Notes: generated from the sequence alone by a model not told the origin. Shown: positions 26,314 to 34,547, numbered from the stretch's first letter. The stretch: DNA of 64,000 nt from an uncultured Thermanaerothrix sp. (GCF_938028735.1 NZ_CALIMF010000005.1:81573-145572); one strand, 5' to 3'. Program-made: numbers and translations.

Positions 26314-27315
26314 TTACTCCACCCCCTGTACTTTACTACGGCGCAAAAGCCAGAGAAAGAACGGCGCACCTGCCAGTGCTGTAATGATCCCCACCGGCAA
26401 TTCCTGCGGTGCCAAAAGCACCCGTGCCAGCACATCCGCCAGCAGTAGGGCCGTTGATCCACCTAGAATGCTCAAAGGGATCAGGTAGCGATAATCTGAT
26501 GTGAAAATCAGGCGCACCACATGCGGCACAATCAGGCCGAGAAAGCCAATGATGCCCGCAAACGAGACCGCCGCCGCCGTGCTGAGCGCCGCAGCCAGGA
26601 GGATCCAGGTACGCACCCGAGACACATTCAGCCCTAACTGTTGAGCCTGCTCATCGCCAAACTGGAGCACGTTGAGTGCATGCCCGCTGATGATCAGCCC
26701 ACCTAATCCTAGAATCAGATAGGGCAGCATGACCCCCACCGCCGGCCACCCCCCCAGGGCGGCTCCCCCCAGCAGCCAGGCTAAGGCCCGCCGCAACTCA
26801 CCGGTTGAACGCAGCATCAAAAAGGAGGTTAACGCCGACGCAAAAGAGGAAACGGCTACACCTGCCAGGATCAAATTTGCCGTGGGTAGAGCCCGCCCAC
26901 TGCGCGCCAGCGCCATTACCACCAGCACAGTCAACATGGCCGCCACAAAGGCCATAGCAGGCACAGCCATCAGTCCCCAAAATGAGTACGGCCAGCGCAG
27001 ACTCATTGCCACTACCGCACCTAACCCGGCCCCCGAGGCCACCCCGATCAAGTAAGGATCGGCCAATGGATTACGAAAAAGCCCTTGATAAGCCGCCCCA
27101 CTCCCACCCAGGGCTGCACCGGTGAGCGCAATCAGTAACGTACGGGGCAAACGGATCTCCCACAAGATGGTATGATGGGCGGCGTGAGAGGCCTGTCCAA
27201 CAAGCGCACGCCAGATTTCCGACAGAGGAATGCTCACCGAGCCCAGCGCGATACTAAGCCCAAGCGCTAGTCCCAACCCAAGGAGAAGAACAGACCAGGA
27301 AAACGTCTTTTTCAT
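26314..27315 (-). CDS. btuC: Cobalamin ABC transporter permease (FecCD family)
   Basis: A 333-residue membrane protein with about ten helices. LGSVSIPLSEIW, the LRLPR-like IRLPRTLLIALTGAALGGSGA, NPLADPYLIGVASGAGLGA and GIIGFLGLIVPHVVR are hallmarks of FecCD/BtuC permeases; the last is the coupling region to BtuD. It forms the dimeric channel for corrinoid import. It follows btuF after 54 bases, which contain a CCCCCATCC/GGATGGGGG inverted repeat (27329-27361) without a T tract, perhaps an mRNA-stability or attenuation element. Confidence 0.93.
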   Translation of the reverse strand: MKKTFSWSVLLLGLGLALGLSIALGSVSIPLSEIWRALVGQASHAAHHTILWEIRLPRTLLIALTGAALGGSGAAYQGLFRNPLADPYLIGVASGAGLGAVVAMSLRWPYSFWGLMAVPAMAFVAAMLTVLVVMALARSGRALPTANLILAGVAVSSFASALTSFLMLRSTGELRRALAWLLGGAALGGWPAVGVMLPYLILGLGGLIISGHALNVLQFGDEQAQQLGLNVSRVRTWILLAAALSTAAAVSFAGIIGFLGLIVPHVVRLIFTSDYRYLIPLSILGGSTALLLADVLARVLLAPQELPVGIITALAGAPFFLWLLRRSKVQGVE

Positions 27316-27369
27316 CGCTATTCAGATGCCCCCATCCCAAACCGCGGGGTCAGGATGGGGGCTAACGTA

Positions 27370-28371
27370 TTACTTAAACAATTCGGGGTGGAAAATTTTG
27401 GCCAGGTTTTCCAAGGCATCTACCAAACGCGGGCCCGGACGGCTGATAAGGTCATCATCAAATGGGATCACCCGCTCGTTTTTCACTGCGCGCAAGTTAC
27501 TCCACCCAGGACGTTGGGCAACACTCTCCGGGGTGGTGCCCCATTTGGCATCGCCAAGGAGGATGATCTCAGGATCAGCCGCCACAATTTGCTCCAGGCT
27601 CATCTGTGCCCAGGGACTGTCGAGCACGGCGGCAATATTGACCCCACCGGCACGAGCGATCAAGGCATCATGGAATGAACCAGGCCCTGCCGTCCAAGGT
27701 TTGGCCGGATCTTGGGAGGCATCTAGCTCATAGAAAACACTGGGTTTCTGGCTCACCATTGCAATTTTCTTATCCACCGCCGCCACCCGCGCTTTGAGGC
27801 TCTCGATCAGCGCCGCGGCTTCCGGCTCATGTCCGATCAATCGTCCCACCACCTCTAGATTGGCATACAGGTCCTCCAGCGTGACCGGATTGGGCACCCA
27901 GAAAACCACCAATCCAGCGTTTTCCATAGCCTTCACCTGTTCCGGGGACTGAATTCCCGCCGCCAGCACCAGATCGGGTTGCAGGGCAACCAACTGCTCT
28001 AGGTTGAGCGTCTCCCAGGTGGAGCCAATATCGGTGACCGAGGCCGCCTCAGGAGGGTAATCCGAAAACGAATCGCGGGCAATCACCTGTTTGCCTGCCC
28101 CCAACGCAAACAGAATCTCGGTATTAGAGGGTGCTAAAGAGATAATACGTTGGGCCGGCGCTTTCAACGTTACTTTTCGCCCCAGCCCATCAGTGGCTTC
28201 AATCTGCGCTACTGGCGTAGCGGTTGGTGCCAGGCTCGCTGTTGGCAGAAAAGCCGCCGTCTCAGTAACCACCGGGCTCGGTGAGGTTGCCACAGGCGTC
28301 GCCGGAACACACGCGCCAAGGATCAACCCAAGTAATAACATGAAAATCAGAGCATGAGATAGTCGTTTCAT
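27370..28371 (-). CDS. btuF: Cobalamin-binding lipoprotein of the ABC importer
   Basis: A 333-residue receptor. Signal peptide and lipobox LILGAC place the lipid-anchored Cys at residue 21, followed by a Ser/Pro/Thr-rich linker. Mature features: GRKVTLKAPAQRIISLAPS, TEILFALGAGKQV, LVALQPDLVLA, typical of the helical-backbone receptors. It captures corrinoids for BtuC/BtuD. GGAGAAGTGAACC precedes the ATG. It is the first confidently annotated gene behind the cobalamin riboswitch, from which it is separated by about 250 bases. Confidence 0.92.
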   Translation of the reverse strand: MKRLSHALIFMLLLGLILGACVPATPVATSPSPVVTETAAFLPTASLAPTATPVAQIEATDGLGRKVTLKAPAQRIISLAPSNTEILFALGAGKQVIARDSFSDYPPEAASVTDIGSTWETLNLEQLVALQPDLVLAAGIQSPEQVKAMENAGLVVFWVPNPVTLEDLYANLEVVGRLIGHEPEAAALIESLKARVAAVDKKIAMVSQKPSVFYELDASQDPAKPWTAGPGSFHDALIARAGGVNIAAVLDSPWAQMSLEQIVAADPEIILLGDAKWGTTPESVAQRPGWSNLRAVKNERVIPFDDDLISRPGPRLVDALENLAKIFHPELFK

Positions 28372-28532
28372 GGTTCACTTCTCCGTTTACGTTTACTAAG
28401 GCAATCGTGTCAGTTTGAAGGATGAGCCCACACGTGAGGCGTACACTCCCGGCTGGTGGGCCCACCTGGCCGGGTGGGGAATTACATAGGCGTGTGCATG
28501 ATCCTGGCCGTGGCTCCGGCATTCAAAATAGT

Positions 28533-28600
28533 ACCTCCCTGTCGTGGTGACAGGGAGGTGAGAAACCAAGGCTGCCAGAGCATCGGTTCCCACCTCCTTT
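28533..28600 (-). promoter_or_regulatory. Candidate riboswitch expression platform (mutually exclusive helices around an SD)
   Basis: On the minus strand three segments can pair in alternative ways: GGAGGTG inside a strong SD (28591-28597), CACCTCCCTGTC (28549-28560) and GACAGGGAGGT (28533-28543). The second can pair with either the first (hiding the SD) or the third (an 11-bp hairpin with loop ACCAC, freeing the SD). The hairpin is followed only by ACTATTTT, so it is a weak terminator. This layout fits translational control by the B12 aptamer just upstream. Confidence 0.5.
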
Positions 28601-28617
28601 CCGCGAGAGGCTGGTGA

Positions 28618-28745
28618 ACCCCTACCGGGCGGGCGACCTGGCTTAGAGGGCCTTGACCCTCCTCACAGTTGCGGGACAGCACCGGACTTGCACCGGTTTC
28701 GCCTTTAAGCCGCTCCATCCGGGGAGACAGGCACCCGGCAGGTGT
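28618..28745 (-). promoter_or_regulatory. Cobalamin (B12) riboswitch aptamer
   Basis: The minus strand contains the B12 core GAAACCGGTGCAAGTCCGG, then TGCTGTCCCGCAACTGTGA, and the 3' part of the B12 box AAGCCAGGTCGCC. ACACCTGCCGGG and CCCGGTAGGGGT can close the outer P1 helix. It precedes btuF-btuC-btuD, so B12 should reduce uptake gene expression. Confidence 0.95.
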
Positions 28746-28768
28746 TATGAGGTTGTCAAACTGGCATG

Positions 28769-28797
28769 ATTGTAAGCGTAGCGAGAGGTATTGTCAA
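28769..28797 (-). promoter_or_regulatory. Promoter of the btu operon
   Basis: Minus strand TTGACA (28792-28797), 17-base spacer, TACAAT (28769-28774). Start near 28762, about 17 bases before the riboswitch P1 helix. It is divergent from the tRNA-Pro promoter. Confidence 0.8.
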
Positions 28798-28805
28798 GAA
28801 AAGGA

Positions 28806-28834
28806 TTGCCAAATCCGGGCTTCGCGACTATAAT
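28806..28834 (+). promoter_or_regulatory. Promoter of tRNA-Pro
   Basis: TTGCCA (28806-28811), 17-base spacer, TATAAT (28829-28834). Predicted start near 28841, five bases before the mature tRNA end. Confidence 0.75.
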
Positions 28835-28845
28835 AAAAGCCGCCA

Positions 28846-28920
28846 CGGGGCGTGGCGCAGCCCGGCTAGCGCGCTTGCATGGGGTGCAAGAGGTCCTGGG
28901 TTCAAATCCCAGCGCCCCGA
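28846..28920 (+). tRNA. tRNA-Pro (anticodon GGG)
   Basis: A full cloverleaf: acceptor CGGGGCG/CGCCCCG with discriminator A, D-stem GCGC/GCGC, anticodon stem CTTGC/GCAAG with loop ATGGGGT (anticodon GGG, reading CCC/CCU), and T arm CTGGG-TTCAAAT-CCCAG. The 3' CCA is not encoded. Confidence 0.96.
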
Positions 28921-28957
28921 CCTAGGGCAACTTACATAGCCACAACAATGGGACAAA

Positions 28958-29010
28958 GAGGTCTGAGGTAGGCCAATGGACGCGAGCCATGTCTACCTCA
29001 GACCTCCTGC
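28958..29010 (+). terminator. Long inverted repeat, probable terminator of tRNA-Pro
   Basis: A perfect 14-bp inverted repeat, GAGGTCTGAGGTAG (28958-28971) and CTACCTCAGACCTC (28993-29006), is followed by CTGCTTTT. The 21-base loop holds a smaller GCCA/CCAT pairing. The rest of the gap up to 29300 holds a TATAAT at 29124-29129 (possible promoter of the lipoprotein gene) and no convincing gene. Confidence 0.6.
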
Positions 29011-29300
29011 TTTTCAAAATCGTCGGTGCTTTCTTGATGACTCGTCGTTCTATTCTTCTCTTCCTAATTCCCTTTCTTCCACCCCGGGGCTATTTCTGCT
29101 CGCCCTTCCGCCGTTTGCTTTGCTATAATCTTGTTAGCGGGGACAACGTCGCTCACATCTTCTCTGTTTTCTAGAATCGCACCCCAAACCCCGAAATCCT
29201 GGATGGAACTACTGGTGGGATCTTAACGTCTTATTAGACGAAGGTCCTGCGTTAATACTCAAAAAGAAGCCCATAGTTGGAAGATAAGGAGGAGAAGCGT

Positions 29301-30473
29301 ATGAAGAAGAGATTTCCCTGGCTCACTCTGAGCATCCTGATCCTGGTCATATTGGTTGGCGGGTGTTTCCCGCTGGGGCCGCGTCCTAGCACCAACCAAG
29401 CGGCAACCTACGCTGCGCAAACTGTTGAAGCTCGCCTGACCGAGATGGCGCTGCAAACCCTGATCGCCCAATTAACGGTGACCCCGGCCATTCCCAGTCC
29501 CTTCCCAACCGCCACCCCCGGCCCGCAGGAAGCCACTGCAACGCCTGTGCCCCCAACGGCTGTGCCCACGGCCCAGCCCACCCTGGTGCAACCTACGCCC
29601 ACAGCTACCCCCCTCCCCTGCAATTGGGCTAAATTTGTCAAGGACATCACTGTTCCCGACGGCACCCGGTTCCGCCCAGGAGAAGCCTTCACCAAGACCT
29701 GGCGCCTTCAGAACATTGGCTCCTGCACCTGGACGGCAGATTATGCCCTCGTTTTCGCCAGCGGCAATGCCATGGACGGCCCAGCCTCACAGAAATTGGG
29801 CACCACCGTGCGCCCGGGTGAGACCGTTGATATCTCCGTCAATCTCAAGGCCCCGACAAAACCTGGTGATTATACTGGCAACTGGAAACTCCGCAGCGCA
29901 GATGGGGTCGTCTTCGGCTTGGGCCGTGATGCCAGTCAGCCCTTCTGGGTGAAGATCAAAGTATTAGAACCCTCGCAGGTCGCCTTCGACCTGGCAGCAA
30001 ACTACTGTACAGCCGAATGGCGTACTTCCGCCGGCGTGCTCACCTGCCCTTCCAGCGGTATTGACACCACCAACGGCTCCATCACCATCAACAATGCTCC
30101 TAAACTTGAGGGCGGCCGCCAGGAAGATGAACCAGCCCTCATCACCGTGCCTTCCGCTGGAGATGGCGGATTCATTAGTGGCAAATTCCCCGTTTTCAAA
30201 GTGGCCAAAGGGGATCGCTTCAAAGCCATCATTGGCTGTCTGGATGGCGCCTCCAATTGTAACGTGATGTTCCAACTGAACTACATCGCCGATGGTGGCT
30301 CCGAACAGAACCTGGGCTCGTGGACACAGACCTACGATGGGAAATGGGAAAGCCTGGATGTGGACTTGAGCAGCCTAGATGGTAAGTCAGTGCAGTTCAT
30401 CCTCAAGGTGCTCAACAATGGCAACTCCCAAGATGACTTGGCTTTCTGGTTAGCGCCACGCGTGGTACGCTAG
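29301..30473 (+). CDS. Secreted lipoprotein with NBR1-like Ig domain
   Basis: A 390-residue protein. A hydrophobic signal ends in a lipobox with Cys near residue 22 (LVGGCF). A helix-forming stretch and a Thr/Pro-rich linker (about 50-105) follow. Residues about 110-215 match the Ig-like domain found next to BRCA1 (DGTRFRPGEAFTKTWRLQNIGSCTW; shown in parts FRPGEAFTKTWRLQN), common in Chloroflexota exported proteins. The C-terminal third is a second beta-rich domain with two cysteine pairs. ATG 29301 has AAGGAGGAG upstream. It is probably a surface-attached binding protein; ligand unknown. Confidence 0.85.
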   Translation: MKKRFPWLTLSILILVILVGGCFPLGPRPSTNQAATYAAQTVEARLTEMALQTLIAQLTVTPAIPSPFPTATPGPQEATATPVPPTAVPTAQPTLVQPTPTATPLPCNWAKFVKDITVPDGTRFRPGEAFTKTWRLQNIGSCTWTADYALVFASGNAMDGPASQKLGTTVRPGETVDISVNLKAPTKPGDYTGNWKLRSADGVVFGLGRDASQPFWVKIKVLEPSQVAFDLAANYCTAEWRTSAGVLTCPSSGIDTTNGSITINNAPKLEGGRQEDEPALITVPSAGDGGFISGKFPVFKVAKGDRFKAIIGCLDGASNCNVMFQLNYIADGGSEQNLGSWTQTYDGKWESLDVDLSSLDGKSVQFILKVLNNGNSQDDLAFWLAPRVVR

Positions 30474-30483
30474 CCTCTTTTCA

Positions 30484-30515
30484 CCCAGCCCGCTGCGCTG
30501 TGGCAGCGGGCTGGG
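30484..30515 (+). terminator. Strong GC hairpin after the lipoprotein gene
   Basis: A 13-bp stem CCCAGCCCGCTGC/GCAGCGGGCTGGG starts 10 bases after the stop. The following ATGTTTACA is only a weak T tract, so termination may be partial. Confidence 0.6.
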
Positions 30516-30552
30516 ATGTTTACATCGGGCCGGAGTGCCCAGGAGCAAACCC

Positions 30553-31323
30553 ATGAAATGCGTTTCTTTCTCCTGTTTGCGCCTTAACCGGCGCCTTTGG
30601 CTTGGTTGGGGGCTTATCTTTGCCCTGGTGCTCCCCCTGACCCAGCCTACCTGGTCGGTGCAGGCCTACACTGGCTACCCGACCTTCGATATCATCTCGG
30701 TCAAGCCGGATGAATCCGTAACCATCAAGATTCACAATCTGCCCCCTAATCAGACCTTTACCGTGCGCATGGGCAAAATTGGCACCCGTGCCATTGGCGG
30801 CATCGAGATCGGCCAGTTTGCCTCGGGAAGCGGGGGTACCCAAACCCTGACCTTCAACATCCCCGCTGCGCTTAAGGGACTGCGCCAGATCTCCATCCGC
30901 ATGGATAGTAAACCCGGGGGTTACTATGCGTATAACTGGTTCTATAACCTGGGCGTCGCTACCACCGTGACCCCCAGACCAACCGCTACCCCTGGGCCCA
31001 CGTCTACACCCAAACCCACTAGCAGCGGTTATAGCGGAATCCCTACGTTTACTATTTTGAGCGTTGTGCGGGACGATAAGGTCACGATCCGCACCCACAA
31101 CTTCCCCGCCAATCAAACCTTCACTGTGCGCATGGGCAAATATGGCACCCAGGGCATCGGCGGCATTGTGATCGGCACCAGCCACTCGGGCACAGGCGGA
31201 AAGTTGGAATTCACCTACACCCTACCGGCTGAATTGAAAGGGCAAACCCGCATTGCTATTCGCCTGGAAAGCCCTGCTGGCTACTATGCCTTCAACTGGT
31301 TCTGGAACAACACAACACCCTAA
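30553..31323 (+). CDS. Secreted protein with two tandem beta-domains
   Basis: A 256-residue exported protein with a signal peptide (hydrophobic LGWGLIFALVLPL, cleavage probably after SVQA). The mature part is an internal duplication: repeat 1 (about 43-135) and repeat 2 (about 165-255) share TF-I-SV, HN-PPNQTFTVRMGK, IGGI-IG and YYA-NWF. A TP-rich linker (TPRPTATPGPTSTPKPT) joins them. No family could be named; it looks like a surface binding or structural module. ATG 30553 follows AGGAGCAAACCC; an upstream GTG at 30535 overlaps that RBS. It lies 79 bases after the lipoprotein gene and may share its transcript. Confidence 0.8.
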   Translation: MKCVSFSCLRLNRRLWLGWGLIFALVLPLTQPTWSVQAYTGYPTFDIISVKPDESVTIKIHNLPPNQTFTVRMGKIGTRAIGGIEIGQFASGSGGTQTLTFNIPAALKGLRQISIRMDSKPGGYYAYNWFYNLGVATTVTPRPTATPGPTSTPKPTSSGYSGIPTFTILSVVRDDKVTIRTHNFPANQTFTVRMGKYGTQGIGGIVIGTSHSGTGGKLEFTYTLPAELKGQTRIAIRLESPAGYYAFNWFWNNTTP

Positions 31324-31340
31324 TCGCCCCTACAAGCTTT

Positions 31341-31366
31341 GAGGGGCGGCTATTGCACCGCCCCTC
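31341..31366. terminator. Bidirectional hairpin between convergent genes
   Basis: GAGGGGCGG/CCGCCCCTC, a 9-bp stem with an 8-base loop, lies between the secreted-protein stop and the folP stop on the opposite strand. The flank is T/C-rich (AATCATCTTCCTC) rather than a clean T tract. Confidence 0.6.
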
Positions 31367-31397
31367 AATCATCTTCCTCCGCTTCGGATTTTGCCGA

Positions 31398-32261
31398 TCA
31401 CGCACGCAGGATGGCTTCAGCCATGCGCACGGCCCGCACCACTGCTTCCACATCATGTACACGCAGGATATCTGCGCCACGCTCCACCCCCAGCACTGCC
31501 GCCGCCAGCGTCCCTTCTAGACGCTGGTCCGGTGGGAGGTTCAGCGTATAGCCGATAAACGATTTGCGCGAGGGTCCCAGCAACAAGGGAAATCCCAGGG
31601 CTTTAAAAGCATCCAGATGGCGGATCAAATGCAAATTTTGTTCCACCGTCTTGCCAAACCCAATGCCCGGATCAAGGATAATACGCTCGCGAGGCACCCC
31701 CGCTGCAAGCGCCAAATCTACACTCGCCAGCAATTCCGTCTTGATATCCTCAATCAAATTGGCATAAGCAATATTCACATAACGCCCACCCAGCCGTTCG
31801 CGGAGTTCTGCATTTTCAGGCTGACTGCGGTTGTGCATCAGAATCACCACCGCCCCATAACGCGCCACGACCTCGGCCATGTGCTCATCGGCCCGTAAGG
31901 CCCACACATCATTCACCCAATGGGCCCCGATGCGCAGGGCAGCCTCAGCCACCGCGGCTTTATAAGTGTCCACCGAGAGGATCACTCCCCAATCTTGTCT
32001 AGCCAGAACCTCAACGACCGGGAGAACTCGCGCCATCTCCTCCTCAACGCCAACCGGTTTTGAGCCTGGACGCGTGCTCTCACCACCGATATCTAGAATA
32101 TCAGCCCCGGCCTGAACAAAGCGCCGGGCCTGCTCAAGCGCCCTTTCCACTACCTGACCCTCGGTCAACAACCCATCTCCAGAGAAACTATCCGGCGTCA
32201 CATTGATGATTCCCATGATGTAAGTGCGCTCCCCCCAGCGCGGCAGAGGAATAGCAGACAT
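31398..32261 (-). CDS. folP: Dihydropteroate synthase
   Basis: A 287-residue TIM-barrel enzyme. MGIINVTPDSFSGDG and DIGGESTRPG are the two Prosite signatures; VNDVWALR, RIILDPGIGFGKT, LLGPSRKSF and VHDVEAV complete the substrate pockets. It joins 6-hydroxymethyl-dihydropterin diphosphate to p-aminobenzoate in folate synthesis. ATG 32261 has AGGAGGTGA upstream and follows the folK stop by 2 bases. The longer in-frame start lies inside folK and is rejected. Confidence 0.96.
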   Translation of the reverse strand: MSAIPLPRWGERTYIMGIINVTPDSFSGDGLLTEGQVVERALEQARRFVQAGADILDIGGESTRPGSKPVGVEEEMARVLPVVEVLARQDWGVILSVDTYKAAVAEAALRIGAHWVNDVWALRADEHMAEVVARYGAVVILMHNRSQPENAELRERLGGRYVNIAYANLIEDIKTELLASVDLALAAGVPRERIILDPGIGFGKTVEQNLHLIRHLDAFKALGFPLLLGPSRKSFIGYTLNLPPDQRLEGTLAAAVLGVERGADILRVHDVEAVVRAVRMAEAILRA

Positions 32262-32263
32262 GC

Positions 32264-32803
32264 TCACTTCACCTCCTGCTCGGGATAATGCGCAAACGGC
32301 CACACGGCCTCCGGCCCTGCCCAGAACGTCACCCCGCTACAATCCAGACGCGCGCGTAATGCTGCAAATGTCTCTCCTAATCGTGGATGACGTCCGTGTG
32401 GGTAGAGATCACACAACGGCACCAGCACAAAAGCACGCTCTGCCATGCGTGGATGCGGGATACTGAGATCGGGCAGGTCAATCACCATTTCATCATACAG
32501 CAAAATATCCAGATCAATCAAACGGGGGCCATATCGTACCCCTTCTTCCCGTCCTAGGCGTCGCTCCAGCGCCTTGAGTTCGCGCAGCAAAGCCTGTGGC
32601 GCTAGATACGTTCCGGCTTCAATCACCATGTTAAGGAAAAGGGGCTGATCTACAATGCCCCAAGGTAGAGTCTCATAAACTGCCGAGGCGCGACGCGGTT
32701 GCGCCACCGGTGACAACGCTGCCAGCGCTCGACGCAGGTTTTGGGGCCGATCCCCCAAATTCGTCCCCAAGGCCAGATAAACGGTAGTCGGATGCGTTTC
32801 CAT
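32264..32803 (-). CDS. folK: 6-hydroxymethyl-7,8-dihydropterin pyrophosphokinase
   Basis: A 179-residue HPPK: VYLALGTNLGDRPQNL at the N-terminus, FLNMVIEAGT, and the metal/ATP signature RYGPRLIDLDILLY. It makes the pterin diphosphate used by FolP, encoded just downstream. The open frame extends upstream to about 33079 but overlaps the preceding gene antisense of frame; ATG 32803 with AGGTGG upstream gives the normal length. Confidence 0.95.
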   Translation of the reverse strand: METHPTTVYLALGTNLGDRPQNLRRALAALSPVAQPRRASAVYETLPWGIVDQPLFLNMVIEAGTYLAPQALLRELKALERRLGREEGVRYGPRLIDLDILLYDEMVIDLPDLSIPHPRMAERAFVLVPLCDLYPHGRHPRLGETFAALRARLDCSGVTFWAGPEAVWPFAHYPEQEVK

Positions 32804-32823
32804 CGTTCGTTTAACCACCTTGG

Positions 32824-33456
32824 CTAAATGCTCTCTAAACTCACTGCGATCATGCCATTGCCAACCTGGCTTGCAACCAGAGCAATGGCCGGCACTTCGC
32901 GCTCCAATCGCTCGCTCCAAATCGTCAATACGGCCGGCAGGGGTTCTTCTGGCCAGGGCACGGATAGAACGGTCAGACTTCCATGTTCCTCGCGGAGCAG
33001 AGCGGGGGGCCCACCTAGGGCTACCAAGTAGCGAAGGTGCGCCACTTCCACCTCCTCCTGTGCGAGCCACGCCTGCCAACTCTGCAAAGTAGTTTGCGGG
33101 CGCCAGGGCAAAAGATTCCGCAAACGGGCACGTGGAAGTATGTTATAACGGCCAACTCCGCTTGCACTGGCTAGGGCGCTCCAGGCAAGCGCCTGACCCT
33201 TTCCCGAATGCACCAGAAGGCACCATTCCCGTCCGCCATGACGCAGGGCAGCCACTTGGTTTTGCAACCACCACAACGCACTAGGAGCAGGTGGGATCGG
33301 CCAGACATACGCCAGGCCGGGCAGGGCCTGGGCGAGTGGAACCCCCCAGAGGTGAGTTTCCTCCATCCAGGTGATCCGCAAACCGGCCTCTTCGAGCGCG
33401 TGGGCCAACCCCTCTGCCGTGGTAACCCCGCCTGCAACCCAGTAAGCCTCACCCAT
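32824..33456 (-). CDS. Hypothetical protein in the hom-fol operon
   Basis: A 210-residue soluble protein I do not recognise. It starts GEAYWVAGGVTTAEGLAHALEEAG and is rich in Trp, Leu and Ala; it has an alanine-serine segment (AWSALASASGVGRYN) that could line a pocket, and segments vaguely like a thiolase/ketosynthase fold, but no catalytic Cys-His pair is evident. It sits 6 bases after hom and 20 before folK, so co-transcription is likely and it should be a real gene. No membrane helix or signal is visible. Confidence 0.7.
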   Translation of the reverse strand: MGEAYWVAGGVTTAEGLAHALEEAGLRITWMEETHLWGVPLAQALPGLAYVWPIPPAPSALWWLQNQVAALRHGGREWCLLVHSGKGQALAWSALASASGVGRYNILPRARLRNLLPWRPQTTLQSWQAWLAQEEVEVAHLRYLVALGGPPALLREEHGSLTVLSVPWPEEPLPAVLTIWSERLEREVPAIALVASQVGNGMIAVSLESI

Positions 33457-33462
33457 ATTTGA

Positions 33463-34500
33463 TTATTGATTGCGTAACACGTTGATCAAATCAGCGAGCA
33501 GCCCGTAGGCGGTGGTTTCAGGGCCGGGGTTGCTCTCCACAATCCCTAAACCCGGCAACACATCCAGTTGAAACTCTACGTAGGAACTGGTCCCACCAAT
33601 GGCGTAAAGCGGCGAATCTGCTGAAACCCGCTCCGGGCGCACACGCGCTTCCAGCAATAAATCGCCTTGGCGACGCGCCGTGCAGACCAGTTTCCAGCGT
33701 TCGCCTGCTGCACGGGCTTCGGCAATTTGTTCTGGAGTCAGATCACGAATTCCCTGGCGCTCCACCTCTTGGGGTTTGAGCGGAATGCCCATGAGCACCG
33801 TGACCAGCGCCGCCACCTTGATCGCTGCATCCCAACCATCCACGTCCGCGCTGGGATCAGTTTCGGCAATGCCAATGGCTTGAGCCTGGCGTACGGCGTC
33901 CTCAAATGTGCGCCCCTGTTCCATCTCCCCTAAAATGAAGTTAGTGGTGGAGTTGAGAATGCCGCGAAAACCTAGTAAGTTCACTGCCGGCAACGGCCCG
34001 CGAAAGAGCGAGAAAATCGGCGCTCCATCCATGACAGCGGCTTCAAAGAGGAAGCGCTTGCCTCGTGTTGCCGCCATTTCGGTCAATTCTTTGTAAGCAT
34101 GCACTACCGGGCCTTTGTTAGCAGTAATGGCGTGCATGCCTTTCTGTAACGCTGCCTTGATGTGATCAATAGCGGGTTGACCAGTCAAGTGATTGACAGG
34201 CGAGGTCTCAATCATCACCTCAGCCGAACTCGCATATAGAAAATCCAGCGTGCTCTGCGGCACCGGTTGTGCTGAAAGTACATTCAGCGATTGACCGCGC
34301 TCGCTCAACTCCAGCGCATGGTTAAGGTTAATCCCCCCGGGATTGATGGCCGCCCCATGCCGCCCGGTCACAATCCCCGTCACGATCACCTGCCAGCCGA
34401 ATTGCTTGAGCAGTTCGGGTTGCTTGCGCAAGAGCAGACGCGCAAACGCCCGTCCTACATTGCCAAAACCGACCATTGCCAGAGTTACCTGTCGCGCCAT
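33463..34500 (-). CDS. hom: Homoserine dehydrogenase
   Basis: A 345-residue enzyme with Rossmann motif GFGNVGRAFARLL, the ANKGPVVHAYKEL segment, NSTTNFILGEMEQG and catalytic-region ETDPSADVDGWDA. It reduces aspartate semialdehyde to homoserine for Met, Thr and Ile synthesis. It ends without the C-terminal ACT domain that gives threonine feedback in longer homologues, so feedback inhibition of that kind is not expected. It leads a four-gene unit with folK and folP. Confidence 0.94.
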   Translation of the reverse strand: MARQVTLAMVGFGNVGRAFARLLLRKQPELLKQFGWQVIVTGIVTGRHGAAINPGGINLNHALELSERGQSLNVLSAQPVPQSTLDFLYASSAEVMIETSPVNHLTGQPAIDHIKAALQKGMHAITANKGPVVHAYKELTEMAATRGKRFLFEAAVMDGAPIFSLFRGPLPAVNLLGFRGILNSTTNFILGEMEQGRTFEDAVRQAQAIGIAETDPSADVDGWDAAIKVAALVTVLMGIPLKPQEVERQGIRDLTPEQIAEARAAGERWKLVCTARRQGDLLLEARVRPERVSADSPLYAIGGTSSYVEFQLDVLPGLGIVESNPGPETTAYGLLADLINVLRNQ

Positions 34501-34547
34501 CGTATTTTGCCCTCCACATCATCGAAATTGAAGCCAATGTCATACAT

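Noticed and set aside
28989..29174. A 61-codon frame after tRNA-Pro
   Set aside because: It begins within the terminator inverted repeat, has no SD and a biased Phe/Leu/Arg composition from pyrimidine-rich DNA.
32804..33079. N-terminal extension of folK
   Set aside because: It overlaps the preceding gene in another frame and gives an abnormally long HPPK.
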